Assembly (NCBI RefSeq): GCF_023278365.1 | Contig: NZ_CP075338.1 | Location: 3,472,001 to 3,536,000, forward strand | Direction of reading: 5' to 3' | Source: Epilithonimonas zeae | GTDB lineage: Bacteria; Bacteroidota; Bacteroidia; Flavobacteriales; Weeksellaceae | Length of the DNA: 64,000 nucleotides | Notes under the pieces: model-generated | What the model was told of the DNA's origin: nothing | Seen by the model: only the letters and a program-made list of their open reading frames with translations | Database searches by the model: none | Part shown: positions 34,889 to 44,183 of the stretch, one piece after another | How the letters are laid out: each line of letters opens with the position of its first letter | Position numbering within the stretch: the first letter of the stretch is position 1 | Made by a program: the position numbers and the translations under genes

Positions 34889-35191
34889 ATGAAACCACTT
34901 AAAACCAACAAACTTTCCAATCCTTCCGAATTTATCAAACTAATGGTCATCATTTTTGTTTTGGTATCAGTTTTTCTTTTCAGTCAGAAAACATCGGAAG
35001 ACCAGATAATTATCAACTTTTTTGTTTTGGGAATTCTATTTTTTATTCTGCAATTGGTTTTTGTGATAATGTATAAAAAAGGAACTAAGACGTTAGCATT
35101 TTGGTTCTTGATTTTGTTAGGATTGTTACTCGTTGGCTCAATTGGAACAATTTGGTATGCGCTAAGATATGGTTCGGCTTTCCAGCATTAA
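34889..35191 (+). CDS. Small three-helix membrane protein
   Basis: This 100-residue protein has three hydrophobic stretches (about 19-33, 43-62, 71-89) and few polar residues. It has no motif I recognise. It is divergent from truA. Confidence 0.6.
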   Translation: MKPLKTNKLSNPSEFIKLMVIIFVLVSVFLFSQKTSEDQIIINFFVLGILFFILQLVFVIMYKKGTKTLAFWFLILLGLLLVGSIGTIWYALRYGSAFQH

Positions 35192-35362
35192 TGAAAAATC
35201 AGTTCCTATTATAACGAATTAATTATAATCGTAAAGACAAAAAACTCTATTTGAGTATAACGTTTGAAGGTGCAAAATTTGATTAAGAATTTAAAATTTG
35301 CGACTTGAAAGAATTGTAGATTTAAAATTTTTAGCGACTTTACGGTAAAATTCAACAGTTTT

Positions 35363-35860
35363 ATGAAACGTATTCTTCTTTTATCAGATACCCATTCTTA
35401 CATTGATGACAGGATTCTTGATTATGCAAAAGATGCTGACGAAGTTTGGCACTGCGGCGATTTCGGGGATATGAATGTAATTGAAGAACTCGAAAAAATA
35501 AAACCGTTACGAGGCGTTTACGGCAATATTGACGAAGCTAAAATCAGAACGATTTTCCCGGAAGTTTTGAGTTTCAGATGTGAAGATGTAGATGTCCTGA
35601 TGATTCATATTGGTGGTTATCCTGACAAATATTCGCCTTTAGCAAGGAAAGAAATTGCTGAGAAAAAACCGAAGTTATTCATTTCCGGACATTCTCATAT
35701 TCTGAAAGCAATGTTTGATAAAAAGAATAATCTTCTTCATCTTAATCCCGGTGCTTGCGGAAAATCCGGCTGGCACAAAGTGAGAACAATGATGCGTTTC
35801 ACAATCCATAAGGATGAAATCAAAGATTTGGAAATTATAGAACTCGGAAGTCGGGTTTGA
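35363..35860 (+). CDS. YfcE/MJ0936-family metallophosphoesterase
   Basis: This 165-residue calcineurin-like phosphoesterase has the metal ligands in LLLSDTHSY (D9, H11), HCGDFGD, GVYGNID and the late ISGHSH. These small enzymes hydrolyse phosphodiesters or pyrophosphates; the natural substrate is not clear. It is a complete single domain. The downstream gap contains repeat R4. Confidence 0.88.
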   Translation: MKRILLLSDTHSYIDDRILDYAKDADEVWHCGDFGDMNVIEELEKIKPLRGVYGNIDEAKIRTIFPEVLSFRCEDVDVLMIHIGGYPDKYSPLARKEIAEKKPKLFISGHSHILKAMFDKKNNLLHLNPGACGKSGWHKVRTMMRFTIHKDEIKDLEIIELGSRV

Positions 35861-35895
35861 TAGTTTTAGAATTAAAGAGAATTAGAGTTTTTATT

Positions 35896-35970
35896 TTTGC
35901 TGAGTGAAACGCCTTTGCGGCCTTAAAAGCATTTAGTCTTTAAAAAAGAACTTTGCGGACTTTGCGTTAA
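35896..35970 (+). repeat. Dispersed repeat R4 upstream of the Smr gene
   Basis: It runs from TTTGCTGAGTGAAACGCCTTTG to GAACTTTGCGGACTTTGCGT and ends 20 bases before the ATG at 35990. Confidence 0.65.
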
Positions 35971-35989
35971 AAAAATTATTAATTATAAA

Positions 35990-36484
35990 ATGAAAATTGG
36001 AGATTTAGTTTCAGTGATTGATGAAAATCTTAGGGGTAAGGTTCTGAAGATTATTGCCAATCAGGTGAAAATTGAAGATGAACACGGCTTTACTTATCAA
36101 TTTTCTAAAGATAAATTAACAATTATTGATTCCGAATTATACGAGAACTCTCCAATTATCAGGAAAAAAGAAAGTCCAAAAATCACCTCGAAAAAGCATA
36201 ATAAAGCGCCGTTGAAATTAGACCTTCACTTTAATTTTTTAGTCAAAAACCCTGCAGATTATGATGCTTTTGAAAGATTGATGATTCAGAGAGAAAAATT
36301 ATTGGAAACGATTGATTTCTGTAGAAAAAATCATATTAAAAATCTGTTGATTATCCACGGAATCGGAGACGGTGTTTTACAGAAAATGGTTTATGATGTT
36401 TTGGAAGGCCTTACCAATATCGAATATGACAGCGACGGTTTTTTCTATCATCAATCCGGAAATGTCGAAGTCAGATTTTTATAA
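35990..36484 (+). CDS. Smr-domain protein with N-terminal SH3-like domain
   Basis: This 164-residue protein has an N-terminal small beta domain (1-45, MKIGDLVSVIDENLRGKVLKI, DUF2027-like) and a C-terminal Smr domain. The Smr motifs are LDLHF (about 75) and the catalytic-type HGIGDGVL loop (about 121). Smr domains cut or bind branched or RNA substrates and rescue stalled ribosomes; the exact role of this form is unknown. The start follows the R4 repeat by 20 bases. Confidence 0.85.
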   Translation: MKIGDLVSVIDENLRGKVLKIIANQVKIEDEHGFTYQFSKDKLTIIDSELYENSPIIRKKESPKITSKKHNKAPLKLDLHFNFLVKNPADYDAFERLMIQREKLLETIDFCRKNHIKNLLIIHGIGDGVLQKMVYDVLEGLTNIEYDSDGFFYHQSGNVEVRFL

Positions 36485-36519
36485 AATAAAGATTATATCG
36501 TTTTACTTTGATGGGTTTT

Positions 36520-36582
36520 ATGACTTTGTGTACCTTTAAAGAAATTGAATTGAACAAAATTCCTTGTGGACTTTGCGTTTAA
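36520..36582 (+). repeat. Dispersed repeat R4 upstream of the esterase gene
   Basis: A degenerate copy with GACTTTGTGTACCTTTAAAG and CCTTGTGGACTTTGCGTT, ending 22 bases before the ATG at 36604 in the same orientation as the other R4 copies. Confidence 0.6.
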
Positions 36583-36603
36583 GTTTTAATAAAAAGTAAA
36601 ATT

Positions 36604-37443
36604 ATGTTCAGAAAACCCGTCAGTCTTATTTTAATATTTGTTTTTGCAATCAGTTTTGCCCAAACAGAATATAAAACCGAAAATAGTATTCCTTACTATC
36701 CTGAAAATGTCAGAAAAAAAGATTCTTACATCAGTTCCCAATGCCAACTGAACTTCTATTATCCAACCAACGTCAAGAATTTCCCTACCATAATTTGGTT
36801 TCACGGCGGAGGTTTAACTAGTGGCAATAATGAATTGCCAAAAGAATTATTAGATGAAAATATTGCCGTTGTAAGTGTCGAATATCGTTTAGCTCCAAAA
36901 GTGAAGGCGCCGGCTTACATAGAAGATGCCGCTGCAGCGACGGCCTGGGTTTTTGAGAATATTGAAAAATACGGCGGGAATAAAAATCTGATTTTCCAGT
37001 CCGGACATTCGGCGGGAGGTTATCTGGCAATGATGATTACGCTGGATAAAAAGTATCTTCAGAAATATAAAATTGATGCAGACCAGATTGCAGGACTGAT
37101 TCCATTTAGTGGACAGGCAATCACGCATTTTCAAATCAGAAAAGAACAAGGAATCCCAGAATTACAACCGACAATTGACCAATATGCACCTTTGTTCCAC
37201 GTCAGAAAAGATGCGCCGCCCATTGTTTTGATTACCGGTGACAGAGAGCTGGAACTATTGGGGCGATATGAGGAAAATGCCTATTTGGCAAGAATGTTGA
37301 AATTAGTAAATCATCCATCTGTAAAACTATTGGAAGAAGACGGATTTGACCACGTGGCAATGGCAAAGCCAGGGTTTCCCTTATTGTTAAAAGAAGTACG
37401 AGAATTAGCAAAGAAAATAAAAACACAGAAAAATTTAGAATAA
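36604..37443 (+). CDS. Secreted alpha/beta hydrolase (HSL-type esterase)
   Basis: This 279-residue exported esterase has a signal peptide (1-19, ending AISFAQ). The oxyanion motif HGGG is at 67-70 and the nucleophile elbow GHSAGG has Ser136, as in the hormone-sensitive-lipase/BD-FAE group. The late D (TGDRELEL) and His (GFDHVAMAKPG) complete the triad. It acts in the periplasm or outside. It overlaps the next gene by one base (TAATG), so the pair is translationally coupled. Confidence 0.88.
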   Translation: MFRKPVSLILIFVFAISFAQTEYKTENSIPYYPENVRKKDSYISSQCQLNFYYPTNVKNFPTIIWFHGGGLTSGNNELPKELLDENIAVVSVEYRLAPKVKAPAYIEDAAAATAWVFENIEKYGGNKNLIFQSGHSAGGYLAMMITLDKKYLQKYKIDADQIAGLIPFSGQAITHFQIRKEQGIPELQPTIDQYAPLFHVRKDAPPIVLITGDRELELLGRYEENAYLARMLKLVNHPSVKLLEEDGFDHVAMAKPGFPLLLKEVRELAKKIKTQKNLE

Positions 37444-37832
37444 TGTTTACACTACAACAAATTCAAAATGCACACTCCAATGTGGAAAGCGGAAAAGGAT
37501 TCCCACAATTCGCAAAAACGATTAGAGAATTAGGCGTTAAAAGCTTGGAAACTTTCGTAGAAGACGGTTCAACCAATTATTTGGGAGGCGGTGATTATAA
37601 AGTTTCCGCACCACAACAATATGCACCATTATTGATTTACGGAATCCCCAATCCGGAAAAATTCTTATCAGATTTACGAAATCATCAGCAAGGCGGAACA
37701 GACTTTTTCCAGTTCTGCAAAGACTGTGCAGACAGCGGCGTTTACAAATGGATTGTCGATATGGATGCGAAAACCTGCACCTATTACACAGAAAACGGAA
37801 CAATCGTTTTTGAAGAGCGAATCCCAATTTGA
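37443..37832 (+). CDS. DUF1398 family protein
   Basis: This 129-residue protein starts at 37443, sharing a base with the previous stop. It has FTLQQIQNAHSNVESGKGFPQF, then GVKSLETFVEDGSTNYLGGGDYKV and a C-terminal WIVDMDAKTCTYYTENGTIV. The pattern is that of the DUF1398 family (YbcV-like, often called phage envelope-like). No biochemical role is established. The function here is unknown, and the coupling to an esterase is only positional. Confidence 0.82.
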   Translation: MFTLQQIQNAHSNVESGKGFPQFAKTIRELGVKSLETFVEDGSTNYLGGGDYKVSAPQQYAPLLIYGIPNPEKFLSDLRNHQQGGTDFFQFCKDCADSGVYKWIVDMDAKTCTYYTENGTIVFEERIPI

Positions 37833-37843
37833 TAAAATTTAAT

Positions 37844-37916
37844 TCTCGCAGATTTTACCGATTTAGCAAATTATTACTTTTAAAAAAAATCTGCTCTATT
37901 TGCTAAATCTGCGAGA
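37844..37916. repeat. Dispersed hairpin repeat R5 (TCTCGCAGATTT)
   Basis: TCTCGCAGATTT at the left pairs with AAATCTGCGAGA at the right, with an inner TAGCAAAT / ATTTGCTA pairing. It sits between convergent gene ends (DUF1398 and YqgE) and may act as a terminator. Related copies are at 42177 and 56320. Confidence 0.65.
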
Positions 37917-37930
37917 CTTTTTTATTTCTC

Positions 37931-38479
37931 TTAATTCAGACTCACATCCTCCGGCGCATTTGCCCAAAGAAGAAACTCGCCGCCAAGATTCTGCATAATA
38001 TTTTTCCAAAGATTCTGGTCATTCGGAAGTGTATAATCCAGATTGTAAACATCCACAATCGTCCACATTTTACGTTGGATTTCGCTTTCCAATTGCAACG
38101 GAGACCAACCCGAGTATCCCGAAAAAACTTTGATATCTTCAATATTTGTAGAACCATCAACAATTGACGAAACTACAGAATCAATATCTTCCGTAATGTA
38201 GAATTCATCATTGATTTCAGAAAATTGCCCCGTAATTTTTTGACCTTTCAAAATGAAATAAACCTTATCATTTTCCACCGGTCCGCCTTCATACAAATCC
38301 ACCGGAAATCCGAAAATATTCAACAGACGGGAACTCATATTTTTGTTCTTTTTGTTCAAAATCAGCCCAAAAGCACCATTCTCGTTATGCTCAATAATCA
38401 GCACCACAGAACGCGAAAAAATATCGCCCGAAACATCAGGTGTTGATATTAAAATTTTACCTTTGTAAGAGTAATTCAT
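37931..38479 (-). CDS. YqgE/AlgH family protein
   Basis: This 182-residue protein of the UPF0301/DUF179 family has GKILISTPDVSGDIFSRSVVLIIEHNENGAFGLILNK, the signature strand, then GGPVENDKVYFI and FSGYSGWSPLQLESEI. No catalytic role is established. It is a single full-length domain with no signal peptide. The function is unclear; members are often near Holliday-junction resolvase genes, which are not seen here. Confidence 0.9.
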   Translation of the reverse strand: MNYSYKGKILISTPDVSGDIFSRSVVLIIEHNENGAFGLILNKKNKNMSSRLLNIFGFPVDLYEGGPVENDKVYFILKGQKITGQFSEINDEFYITEDIDSVVSSIVDGSTNIEDIKVFSGYSGWSPLQLESEIQRKMWTIVDVYNLDYTLPNDQNLWKNIMQNLGGEFLLWANAPEDVSLN

Positions 38480-38559
38480 CTATCAAATCTATAAAAAAAT
38501 ATTTTTTTTTAAAAAGAATTGAACAAAAATTTAAGTTAAAATTACCGGAATTTAAATAA

Positions 38560-38645
38560 TTTGGGCAGCTTAATCCGCCTTCCGCTCCCAATCTTTTTTT
38601 GCAAAAAAGGATTTCCGCTCAAGTCGGGCTGCGTGCGATTCAACG
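38560..38645 (+). repeat. Dispersed repeat R1, intact copy B
   Basis: In order it contains TTGGGCAGCTTAATCCGCC, TTCCGCTCCCAATC, TTTTTTTGCAAAAAA, GGATTTCCGCTCAAGTCGGG and CTGCGTGCGATTC. This is the uninterrupted reference copy for the family. It is intergenic between yqgE and pdxH. Confidence 0.78.
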
Positions 38646-38712
38646 TTCTAATAAAAAACATTGAATTGTAATCTAATATCTAAAATCTGTTATCTAAATA
38701 TCTATTTAATAA

Positions 38713-39363
38713 ATGAACAACGAAAACCTCCACGATAAAAGAAAAGTTTACGAAAAATCCCAACTCATCGAAAGCGAAATCAAAGAAAATCCAATCGAGC
38801 AATTCCGAAATTGGTTTCTGGAAGCTGAAGAAAATCCACAAGTTTCAGAAGCTAACGCAATGGCGATTTCCACTGTCGAAGAAGACGGATGTCCAAGAAC
38901 CCGAATGGTTTTACTAAAGTCTTACAATTGGGAAGGTTTTGTATTTTATACCAATTACGATAGCCGGAAAGGAAAGTCCCTTGAGAGAACTCAGAAAGCT
39001 TGTCTCAGCTTTTTCTGGCCAAGTCTGGAAAGACAAATCATCATCAAAGCCAATATTGAGCGAATTGCTGAAAATCTAAGCGATGGCTATTTCCATTCTC
39101 GTCCAAAAGGAAGTCAGTTAGGTGCAGTTGTTTCTCCTCAAAGTCAGGAAATCCCGGACCGAAATTTCCTCGAAAACAAACTAAAAAATTTAGAAACCAA
39201 ATTCGAAAACAAAGAGATTCCAAGACCTGAGAATTGGGGTGGTTACATCGCAAAACCTTACGAAATCGAATTCTGGCAAGGCCGTCCAAACCGACTTCAT
39301 GATAGGATTCTTTACTCGTTGACAGAAGATTTTGATTGGAAGATTTCCAGATTGGCGCCTTAA
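38713..39363 (+). CDS. pdxH: Pyridoxamine/pyridoxine 5'-phosphate oxidase
   Basis: This 216-residue FMN enzyme makes pyridoxal 5'-phosphate. It is recognised by NAMAISTVEEDGCPRTRMVLLKSY, GFVFYTNYDSRKGKSLE, ACLSFFWPSLERQIIIK, SRPKGSQLGAVVSPQSQ and the C-terminal PYEIEFWQGRPNRLHDR. Length is that of bacterial PdxH. It is preceded by repeat R1 and by a 67-base gap to its ATG. Confidence 0.95.
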   Translation: MNNENLHDKRKVYEKSQLIESEIKENPIEQFRNWFLEAEENPQVSEANAMAISTVEEDGCPRTRMVLLKSYNWEGFVFYTNYDSRKGKSLERTQKACLSFFWPSLERQIIIKANIERIAENLSDGYFHSRPKGSQLGAVVSPQSQEIPDRNFLENKLKNLETKFENKEIPRPENWGGYIAKPYEIEFWQGRPNRLHDRILYSLTEDFDWKISRLAP

Positions 39364-39453
39364 GTCTTAACATTTTTTATAAAAGCTTTAACTCAAATTT
39401 TGATTAGATTTCTCGTTATTTGTTTTTATTAATAACAATCAAAACAATTAATT

Positions 39454-40035
39454 ATGAAGAATCTATTGAGAATTATCAGCGTAGTTTCGCTTGGCGTTTT
39501 GCTGTCTTTCAGCTTATCAAAAGAGAAAAAAGTAGTTGTCATTGATGCTGGTCACGGCGGAAGTGATTTGGGCGTGAACCGAGAAAATTTTATCGAAAAA
39601 GATATCGTTCTTAAAGTAGCTAAAAAAATCAAGGAACTGAATAAGAATAGCAATCTGGAAATTGTTTTAACAAGAGAAGACGACAGCTATCCGTCATTGA
39701 CAGATAGAACAGACAAAATAAATCAACTAAAACCAGATTTGACGATCTCATTGCACGTGAATAGTTCACCTAAAGTTGATTCTGATAAAAAGGGAGCAGA
39801 AGTTTATTATAAGCGAGATGATGCTTCTAAATCTTTTGCAGATAAATTAGCATCCAAGTTTAACAATTGTCCTGTGATGGTAAAAAACCTTCATATGCTT
39901 AGGGTTCCTGAAAATCCGGCAGTTTTGTTGGAATTGGGATTTGCTAATAACAAAGAAGAAAGAGATTATCTTGGAAGCGAAAAAGGACAGACTGAAACGG
40001 CTGAAAAAATATTAAGTGTGATTAATGAACATTAA
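39454..40035 (+). CDS. Exported N-acetylmuramoyl-L-alanine amidase (Amidase_3)
   Basis: This 193-residue zinc amidase cleaves the amide between MurNAc and the stem peptide. It has a signal peptide (1-20) and the metal ligands H34 (IDAGHGGSD), E48 and H101 (LHVNSS). The catalytic Glu is E160 (VLLELGF). It is a bare catalytic domain with no SPOR or LysM part, so regulation would depend on partners. It ends at the terminator at 40056. Confidence 0.93.
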   Translation: MKNLLRIISVVSLGVLLSFSLSKEKKVVVIDAGHGGSDLGVNRENFIEKDIVLKVAKKIKELNKNSNLEIVLTREDDSYPSLTDRTDKINQLKPDLTISLHVNSSPKVDSDKKGAEVYYKRDDASKSFADKLASKFNNCPVMVKNLHMLRVPENPAVLLELGFANNKEERDYLGSEKGQTETAEKILSVINEH

Positions 40036-40055
40036 GCATTCAAATAAAATAGATG

Positions 40056-40081
40056 AAAACCAGCAATTTTGCTGGTTTTTT
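40056..40081. terminator. Bidirectional terminator, amidase/his operon end
   Basis: AAAACCAGCA-ATTT-TGCTGGTTTT with a T run after it; it lies between the amidase stop and the convergent hisIE stop. Confidence 0.85.
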
Positions 40082-40667
40082 ATTTACTTCTGGATTTCAG
40101 AATTCTCTCAACATCTTCAATCGTAAAACCTTTAGCTTTCAACAAAATTAAATAATGATAAAGTAAATCTGCAGATTCATTTAAAAATAATTCATCATTG
40201 TCATCTTTCGCTTCGATAACCAATTCCACAGCTTCTTCACCTACTTTTTGAGCCACTTTGTTGATGCCCTTTTTATAGAGTTTATTGGTGTAGGAATTCT
40301 CATCATTATTGTCAATTTTATCAGAAATAGTCTGCTGCAGTTCGTATAAAAAACCTTTATCATTTTCTTCATTAAAACAAGTTGTTGTTCCGTTGTGGCA
40401 AGTTGGTCCAAGAGGTTTTGCTTTTATTAGAATTGTGTCTTGGTCGCAATCCAATTGCCAATCAATTAATTCCAAAAAATTGCCTGACGTTTCTCCTTTT
40501 GTCCAAAGTCTGTTTTTGGAACGGGAAAAAAAAGTTACTCGTTTTTCCTGCAGAGTTTTATCAAAAGCTTCCCGGTTCATATAACCCAGCATCAGAACTT
40601 TCAGTTTGAGATAATCCTGAATAATAACGGGAACTAATCCTGTGTTTTCATCAAATTTTATAGTCAT
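40080..40667 (-). CDS. hisIE: Bifunctional phosphoribosyl-AMP cyclohydrolase / phosphoribosyl-ATP pyrophosphohydrolase
   Basis: This 195-residue enzyme does histidine steps 2 and 3. The N-terminal HisI half (1-105) has the zinc Cys of DCDQDT and [11 protein letters not shown] with [11 protein letters not shown]. The C-terminal HisE half (about 108-195) has [17 protein letters not shown]. It is the last gene of the operon and overlaps hisF by four bases (ATGA), indicating translational coupling. Length is normal for the fused protein. Confidence 0.96.
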   Translation of the reverse strand: MTIKFDENTGLVPVIIQDYLKLKVLMLGYMNREAFDKTLQEKRVTFFSRSKNRLWTKGETSGNFLELIDWQLDCDQDTILIKAKPLGPTCHNGTTTCFNEENDKGFLYELQQTISDKIDNNDENSYTNKLYKKGINKVAQKVGEEAVELVIEAKDDNDELFLNESADLLYHYLILLKAKGFTIEDVERILKSRSK

Positions 40668-41416
40668 CGTATTGGTAATTTTTTAGATTTAAGATAATTT
40701 TTAAGCTCGGGAATTTCAATTTCATCGAAGTGAAAAGTACTCGCGGCCAAAGCTCCGGTTGCTTTGGTTTCTATAAAAACGTCTTCGAAATGTTGCATTG
40801 TTCCGGCACCACCTGAGGCGATTACAGGAATATTCACCAATTCCGAAAGTTGTTGGGTAATCTCGATGGCGAATCCGGATTTTGTTCCGTCTGTATTCAT
40901 AGAGGTTAAGAGGATTTCGCCGGCGCCAAGATTTTCTAATTCTTTTGCCCAGGAAAATAATTCTTTATCGGTTTCAATTTTTCCACCGTTACTGAAAACT
41001 TTATTCTGATTTTCAACAAATTTGGTATCAATCGCAACAACCATACATTGCGAACCAAAACGTCTGGCAACTTCGGTGATTAGATTTGGTTTGGCTATGG
41101 CAGCCGAGTTAATCGTAATTTTATCTGCTCCGTTTTTCAAAAGCTCTTCCACATTTTCAATCGCATTAATTCCTCCTCCAACTGTGAAAGGAATACTGAT
41201 ATGTCTGGCAATATCTCTTACCAATGGAGTCAACGTTTTTCGACGTTCTTCAGTCGCAGAAATATCCAGAAAAACCAATTCATCCGCACCTTGCTGAGAA
41301 TATTTGATGGCCATTTCTACAGGATTCCCGACTTCTTTCAAATCCAAAAATTGGACACCTTTCACCGTTTCGCCATTTTTGATGTCGAGACAAGGAATGA
41401 TTCTTTTTGCTAACAT
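40664..41416 (-). CDS. hisF: Imidazole glycerol phosphate synthase cyclase subunit
   Basis: This 250-residue TIM-barrel subunit pairs with HisH and makes imidazole glycerol phosphate and AICAR from PRFAR and ammonia. Catalytic Asp residues are D11 ([10 protein letters not shown]) and the mid-barrel Asp in VVAIDTKF. The phosphate loop is [13 protein letters not shown]. It overlaps hisA by one base and hisIE by four. Confidence 0.97.
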   Translation of the reverse strand: MLAKRIIPCLDIKNGETVKGVQFLDLKEVGNPVEMAIKYSQQGADELVFLDISATEERRKTLTPLVRDIARHISIPFTVGGGINAIENVEELLKNGADKITINSAAIAKPNLITEVARRFGSQCMVVAIDTKFVENQNKVFSNGGKIETDKELFSWAKELENLGAGEILLTSMNTDGTKSGFAIEITQQLSELVNIPVIASGGAGTMQHFEDVFIETKATGALAASTFHFDEIEIPELKNYLKSKKLPIR

Positions 41417-42132
41417 TAGAGAAATGGTTTTAATTCGTTAATAGTAATCCTGTTTTCATACAAAGCTTTCCCAATGATTGCACCTTCACAACCGATTGAT
41501 TTTACTTTTTCCAAATCTTCAACAGAAGTAATTCCACCGGAAGCAATCAGTTTGATGTCAGGATTTTCAGCAATTATTTTTTGATACAAATCGAAAGCAG
41601 CTCCTTCCAACATCCCGTCTTTGTCGATGTCTGTTGAAATGACGTACTTGATTCCGGATTCTGTTTTTTCTTTGATGAAGTCATAAATATTGGTTTCACT
41701 TTCTTCTAACCAACCGGAAACAGCAATTTTTTCTTTCCTTGCGTCAGCTCCCAAAATGATTTTTTCCGGGCCATATTTTTTTAAAGTTTCTAAAAATAAT
41801 TCCGGGTTTTTGACAGCAACACTTCCCAAAGTCACTTGTTTTGCTCCGTTTTCAAAAGCAATTCTGATATCTTCTTCAGATTTTAAACCGCCTCCAAAAT
41901 CGATGATTAAATTGGTTTTGGCTGAGATTTTTTCTAATGTTTTATAATTGATGATTTGGTTTTGCCTTGCGCCGTCCAAATCGACGAGATGCAGAAAACG
42001 GATTCCGCTGTCTTCAAAGTTTTTGGCAATGTCCAAAACATTTTTGCTGTAAATGGTTTTCCGGTTATAATCACCTTTGGAAAGCCGGACGCATTCGCCA
42101 TTAATGATGTCTATTGCTGGTATGATTCTCAT
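41416..42132 (-). CDS. hisA: ProFAR isomerase (HisA)
   Basis: This 238-residue TIM barrel performs the Amadori rearrangement of 5'-ProFAR to PRFAR. Asp8 in [15 protein letters not shown] and the second-half Asp in [10 protein letters not shown] are the acid-base pair. The phosphate site is [13 protein letters not shown] 131-base gap with dispersed repeat R5 separates it from hisH upstream, so the operon is interrupted by noncoding DNA but kept in one direction. Confidence 0.97.
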   Translation of the reverse strand: MRIIPAIDIINGECVRLSKGDYNRKTIYSKNVLDIAKNFEDSGIRFLHLVDLDGARQNQIINYKTLEKISAKTNLIIDFGGGLKSEEDIRIAFENGAKQVTLGSVAVKNPELFLETLKKYGPEKIILGADARKEKIAVSGWLEESETNIYDFIKEKTESGIKYVISTDIDKDGMLEGAAFDLYQKIIAENPDIKLIASGGITSVEDLEKVKSIGCEGAIIGKALYENRITINELKPFL

Positions 42133-42176
42133 TTTATATTAATATTTTACAGATATAACTTTATTTATTTTTAAAC

Positions 42177-42243
42177 TCTCGCAGGTTTAATAGATTGGGC
42201 AGATTAATTTTAAAATCTGCTTAATTCGCAAAAATCAGCGAGA
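42177..42243. repeat. Dispersed hairpin repeat R5 between hisA and hisH
   Basis: CTCGCAGGTTTAATAGATT is followed by paired AGATTAATTTTAAAATCT and TCAGCGAGA. It resembles the R5 copies at 37844 and 56320 but here lies inside an operon. It is noncoding. Confidence 0.55.
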
Positions 42244-42263
42244 AAATTTTAAACTAATACCTA

Positions 42264-42848
42264 TTATAATTTTAAAAAATTCTCTAATATTTTACTTCCC
42301 AGAATTCCGCTTTTCTCGGGATGAAATTGGACGCCGAAAAAATTATCTTTTTGTAAAGCGGTGCTGTAAGCTTCGGAATAATCTGTTGTTGCAATCGTGT
42401 TTTCATTTTTCTCAGCAAAGTAACTGTGAACGAGATACATATGGCTCTGTTCGGGAATGTTTTTAAACAAATCCGATTTTAAATCATAAATCTGATTCCA
42501 GCCAATCTGCGGAACAAGAACCGAAGCCGGAAATCGCTTCACCGAAACATCAAAAATCCCCAAAGCTTTTGTATCACTTTCTTCCGAATCTTTACAGAGT
42601 AATTGCATCCCGAGACAGATTCCCAAAAGTGGTTGTTTCAGTTCTGGAATCAGCAAATCCAGTTTGGTTTCTCTCAAAGAATTCATTGCGAAAGAGGCTT
42701 CTCCAACACCCGGGAAAATCACTTTGTCGGCTTTGGAAATTTCATCCGGATTATCTGTGAGCTTTGCCGAAAATCCCAACCTTTCTATTGCAAACAAAAG
42801 ACTCTGTACATTGCCGGCTTTGTAATCTATGATAACTGTTTTACTCAT
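42264..42848 (-). CDS. hisH: Imidazole glycerol phosphate synthase glutaminase subunit
   Basis: This 194-residue class-I glutamine amidotransferase feeds ammonia to HisF. The triad is Cys78 (LLGICLGMQL), His176 and Glu178 (QFHPEKSG). Length is normal. It lies upstream of hisA, with the R5 repeat between, and downstream of hisB by an 80-base gap. Confidence 0.97.
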   Translation of the reverse strand: MSKTVIIDYKAGNVQSLLFAIERLGFSAKLTDNPDEISKADKVIFPGVGEASFAMNSLRETKLDLLIPELKQPLLGICLGMQLLCKDSEESDTKALGIFDVSVKRFPASVLVPQIGWNQIYDLKSDLFKNIPEQSHMYLVHSYFAEKNENTIATTDYSEAYSTALQKDNFFGVQFHPEKSGILGSKILENFLKL

Positions 42849-42928
42849 TTGCTGTTGATTTTATTTTGGTATTCGTGAACCTTCGGTTTCATTTTAATAA
42901 TTTATAATTCATCATTTATAATTAATAA

Positions 42929-44062
42929 TTACAGCATTCCTTTTGTTGATGGTAAAATCATTTTCTCCGAATCCCGTTTTACTGCAGACTTCAAACATTT
43001 TGCAAATGCCTTGAAAATCGATTCTATTTTGTGATGTTCATTATCACCTTCAGCTTTGATATTGAGATTGGCTTTCGCTGCATCTGAGAATGATTTGAAG
43101 AAATGAAAGAACATTTCAGTCGGCATTTTTCCAATCATTTCACGTTTGAAATCGGCTTTCCAAACTATCCAATTTCTTCCGCCGAAATCCAGTGCCACCT
43201 GAGCCAGGCAATCGTCCATAGGCAAAACAAACGCATAACGTTCAATCCCCAGCTTATTTCCTAAAGCCTGATAAAAAGCTTCGCCAAGTGCAATTCCGGT
43301 GTCTTCAATCGTGTGGTGTTCGTCCACTTCCAAATCGCCCTGAACTTTGATATCCAAATCCATTTGACCGTGTTTCGCAATCTGGTCAAGCATATGGTCG
43401 AAGAAGGCAATTCCTGTATCGATATTGGATTTTCCAGTTCCGTCGAGATTCAGTTTGATGTTGATTTTCGTTTCGTTGGTATTTCTGATAATTTCTGAAG
43501 TTCTGTTTTTGAGTTTTAGGAATTCATAAATTGCTTTCCAAGAAGTTGTTTTGAGAGCAATTACATTTTCCAAATCATCATTTTCCAAAATCTCATCTGC
43601 GCCAAGATTTTCATCATTATTAATGAAAATTGCTTTTGAGTTGAGGTTTTTCGCCAGTTTCACATCGGTAATCCGGTCGCCTATGACAAAGGAATTTTCC
43701 AAATCGTAAAGATTCTGGTCAAAATATTTTGTCAGCAAACCAGTATTCGGTTTTCTGGTTGGTGCATTGTCTTTAGCGAAGGTTTTATCAATGAAAATAT
43801 CTTCAAATCTGATGTCTTGACTTCCAAAAGTTTCGATAATGAAATTCTGAACCGGCCAGAAGTTTTCTTCCGGATGAGAAGCTGTTCCCAAGCCATCCTG
43901 ATTGGTCACCATAACTAATTCGTAATCCAACTCATTGGTGATTTTTGAAAGATATGTGAAGACTTTTGGGTAGAATTTTAGTTTTTGAAACGAATCGACC
44001 TGATAATCTTCTGGTTCTAAAACCAAAGTTCCGTCGCGGTCTATAAATAGTAGCTTTTTCAT
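42929..44062 (-). CDS. hisB: Bifunctional histidinol-phosphatase / imidazoleglycerol-phosphate dehydratase
   Basis: This 377-residue fusion does the IGP dehydratase and histidinol-phosphate phosphatase steps. The N-terminal HAD domain (1-165) has FIDRDGTLV (D8, D10). The C-terminal dehydratase domain (about 185-377) has the metal sites [26 protein letters not shown] and [17 protein letters not shown]. Domain order is as in enterobacterial HisB. Confidence 0.97.
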   Translation of the reverse strand: MKKLLFIDRDGTLVLEPEDYQVDSFQKLKFYPKVFTYLSKITNELDYELVMVTNQDGLGTASHPEENFWPVQNFIIETFGSQDIRFEDIFIDKTFAKDNAPTRKPNTGLLTKYFDQNLYDLENSFVIGDRITDVKLAKNLNSKAIFINNDENLGADEILENDDLENVIALKTTSWKAIYEFLKLKNRTSEIIRNTNETKINIKLNLDGTGKSNIDTGIAFFDHMLDQIAKHGQMDLDIKVQGDLEVDEHHTIEDTGIALGEAFYQALGNKLGIERYAFVLPMDDCLAQVALDFGGRNWIVWKADFKREMIGKMPTEMFFHFFKSFSDAAKANLNIKAEGDNEHHKIESIFKAFAKCLKSAVKRDSEKMILPSTKGML

Positions 44063-44093
44063 TTTTTTATGGACTTTTTATTTTTATTAAGAC

Positions 44094-44178
44094 TTCCCTT
44101 CGACAAGCTCAGGATAAACTGTGCCCCAGCCTGACAGCGTTTGATAAGTAATGTCACACTGAGCGTAGTCGAAGTGTC
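44094..44178 (-). repeat. Dispersed repeat R3, two cores between hisB and hisC
   Basis: The first core (CCCTTCGACAAGCTCAGGAT) is inverted relative to the second (GTCACACTGAGCGTAGTCGA). Both lie in the 121-base gap between hisC and hisB and are noncoding. Confidence 0.75.
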
Positions 44179-44183
44179 TGTTT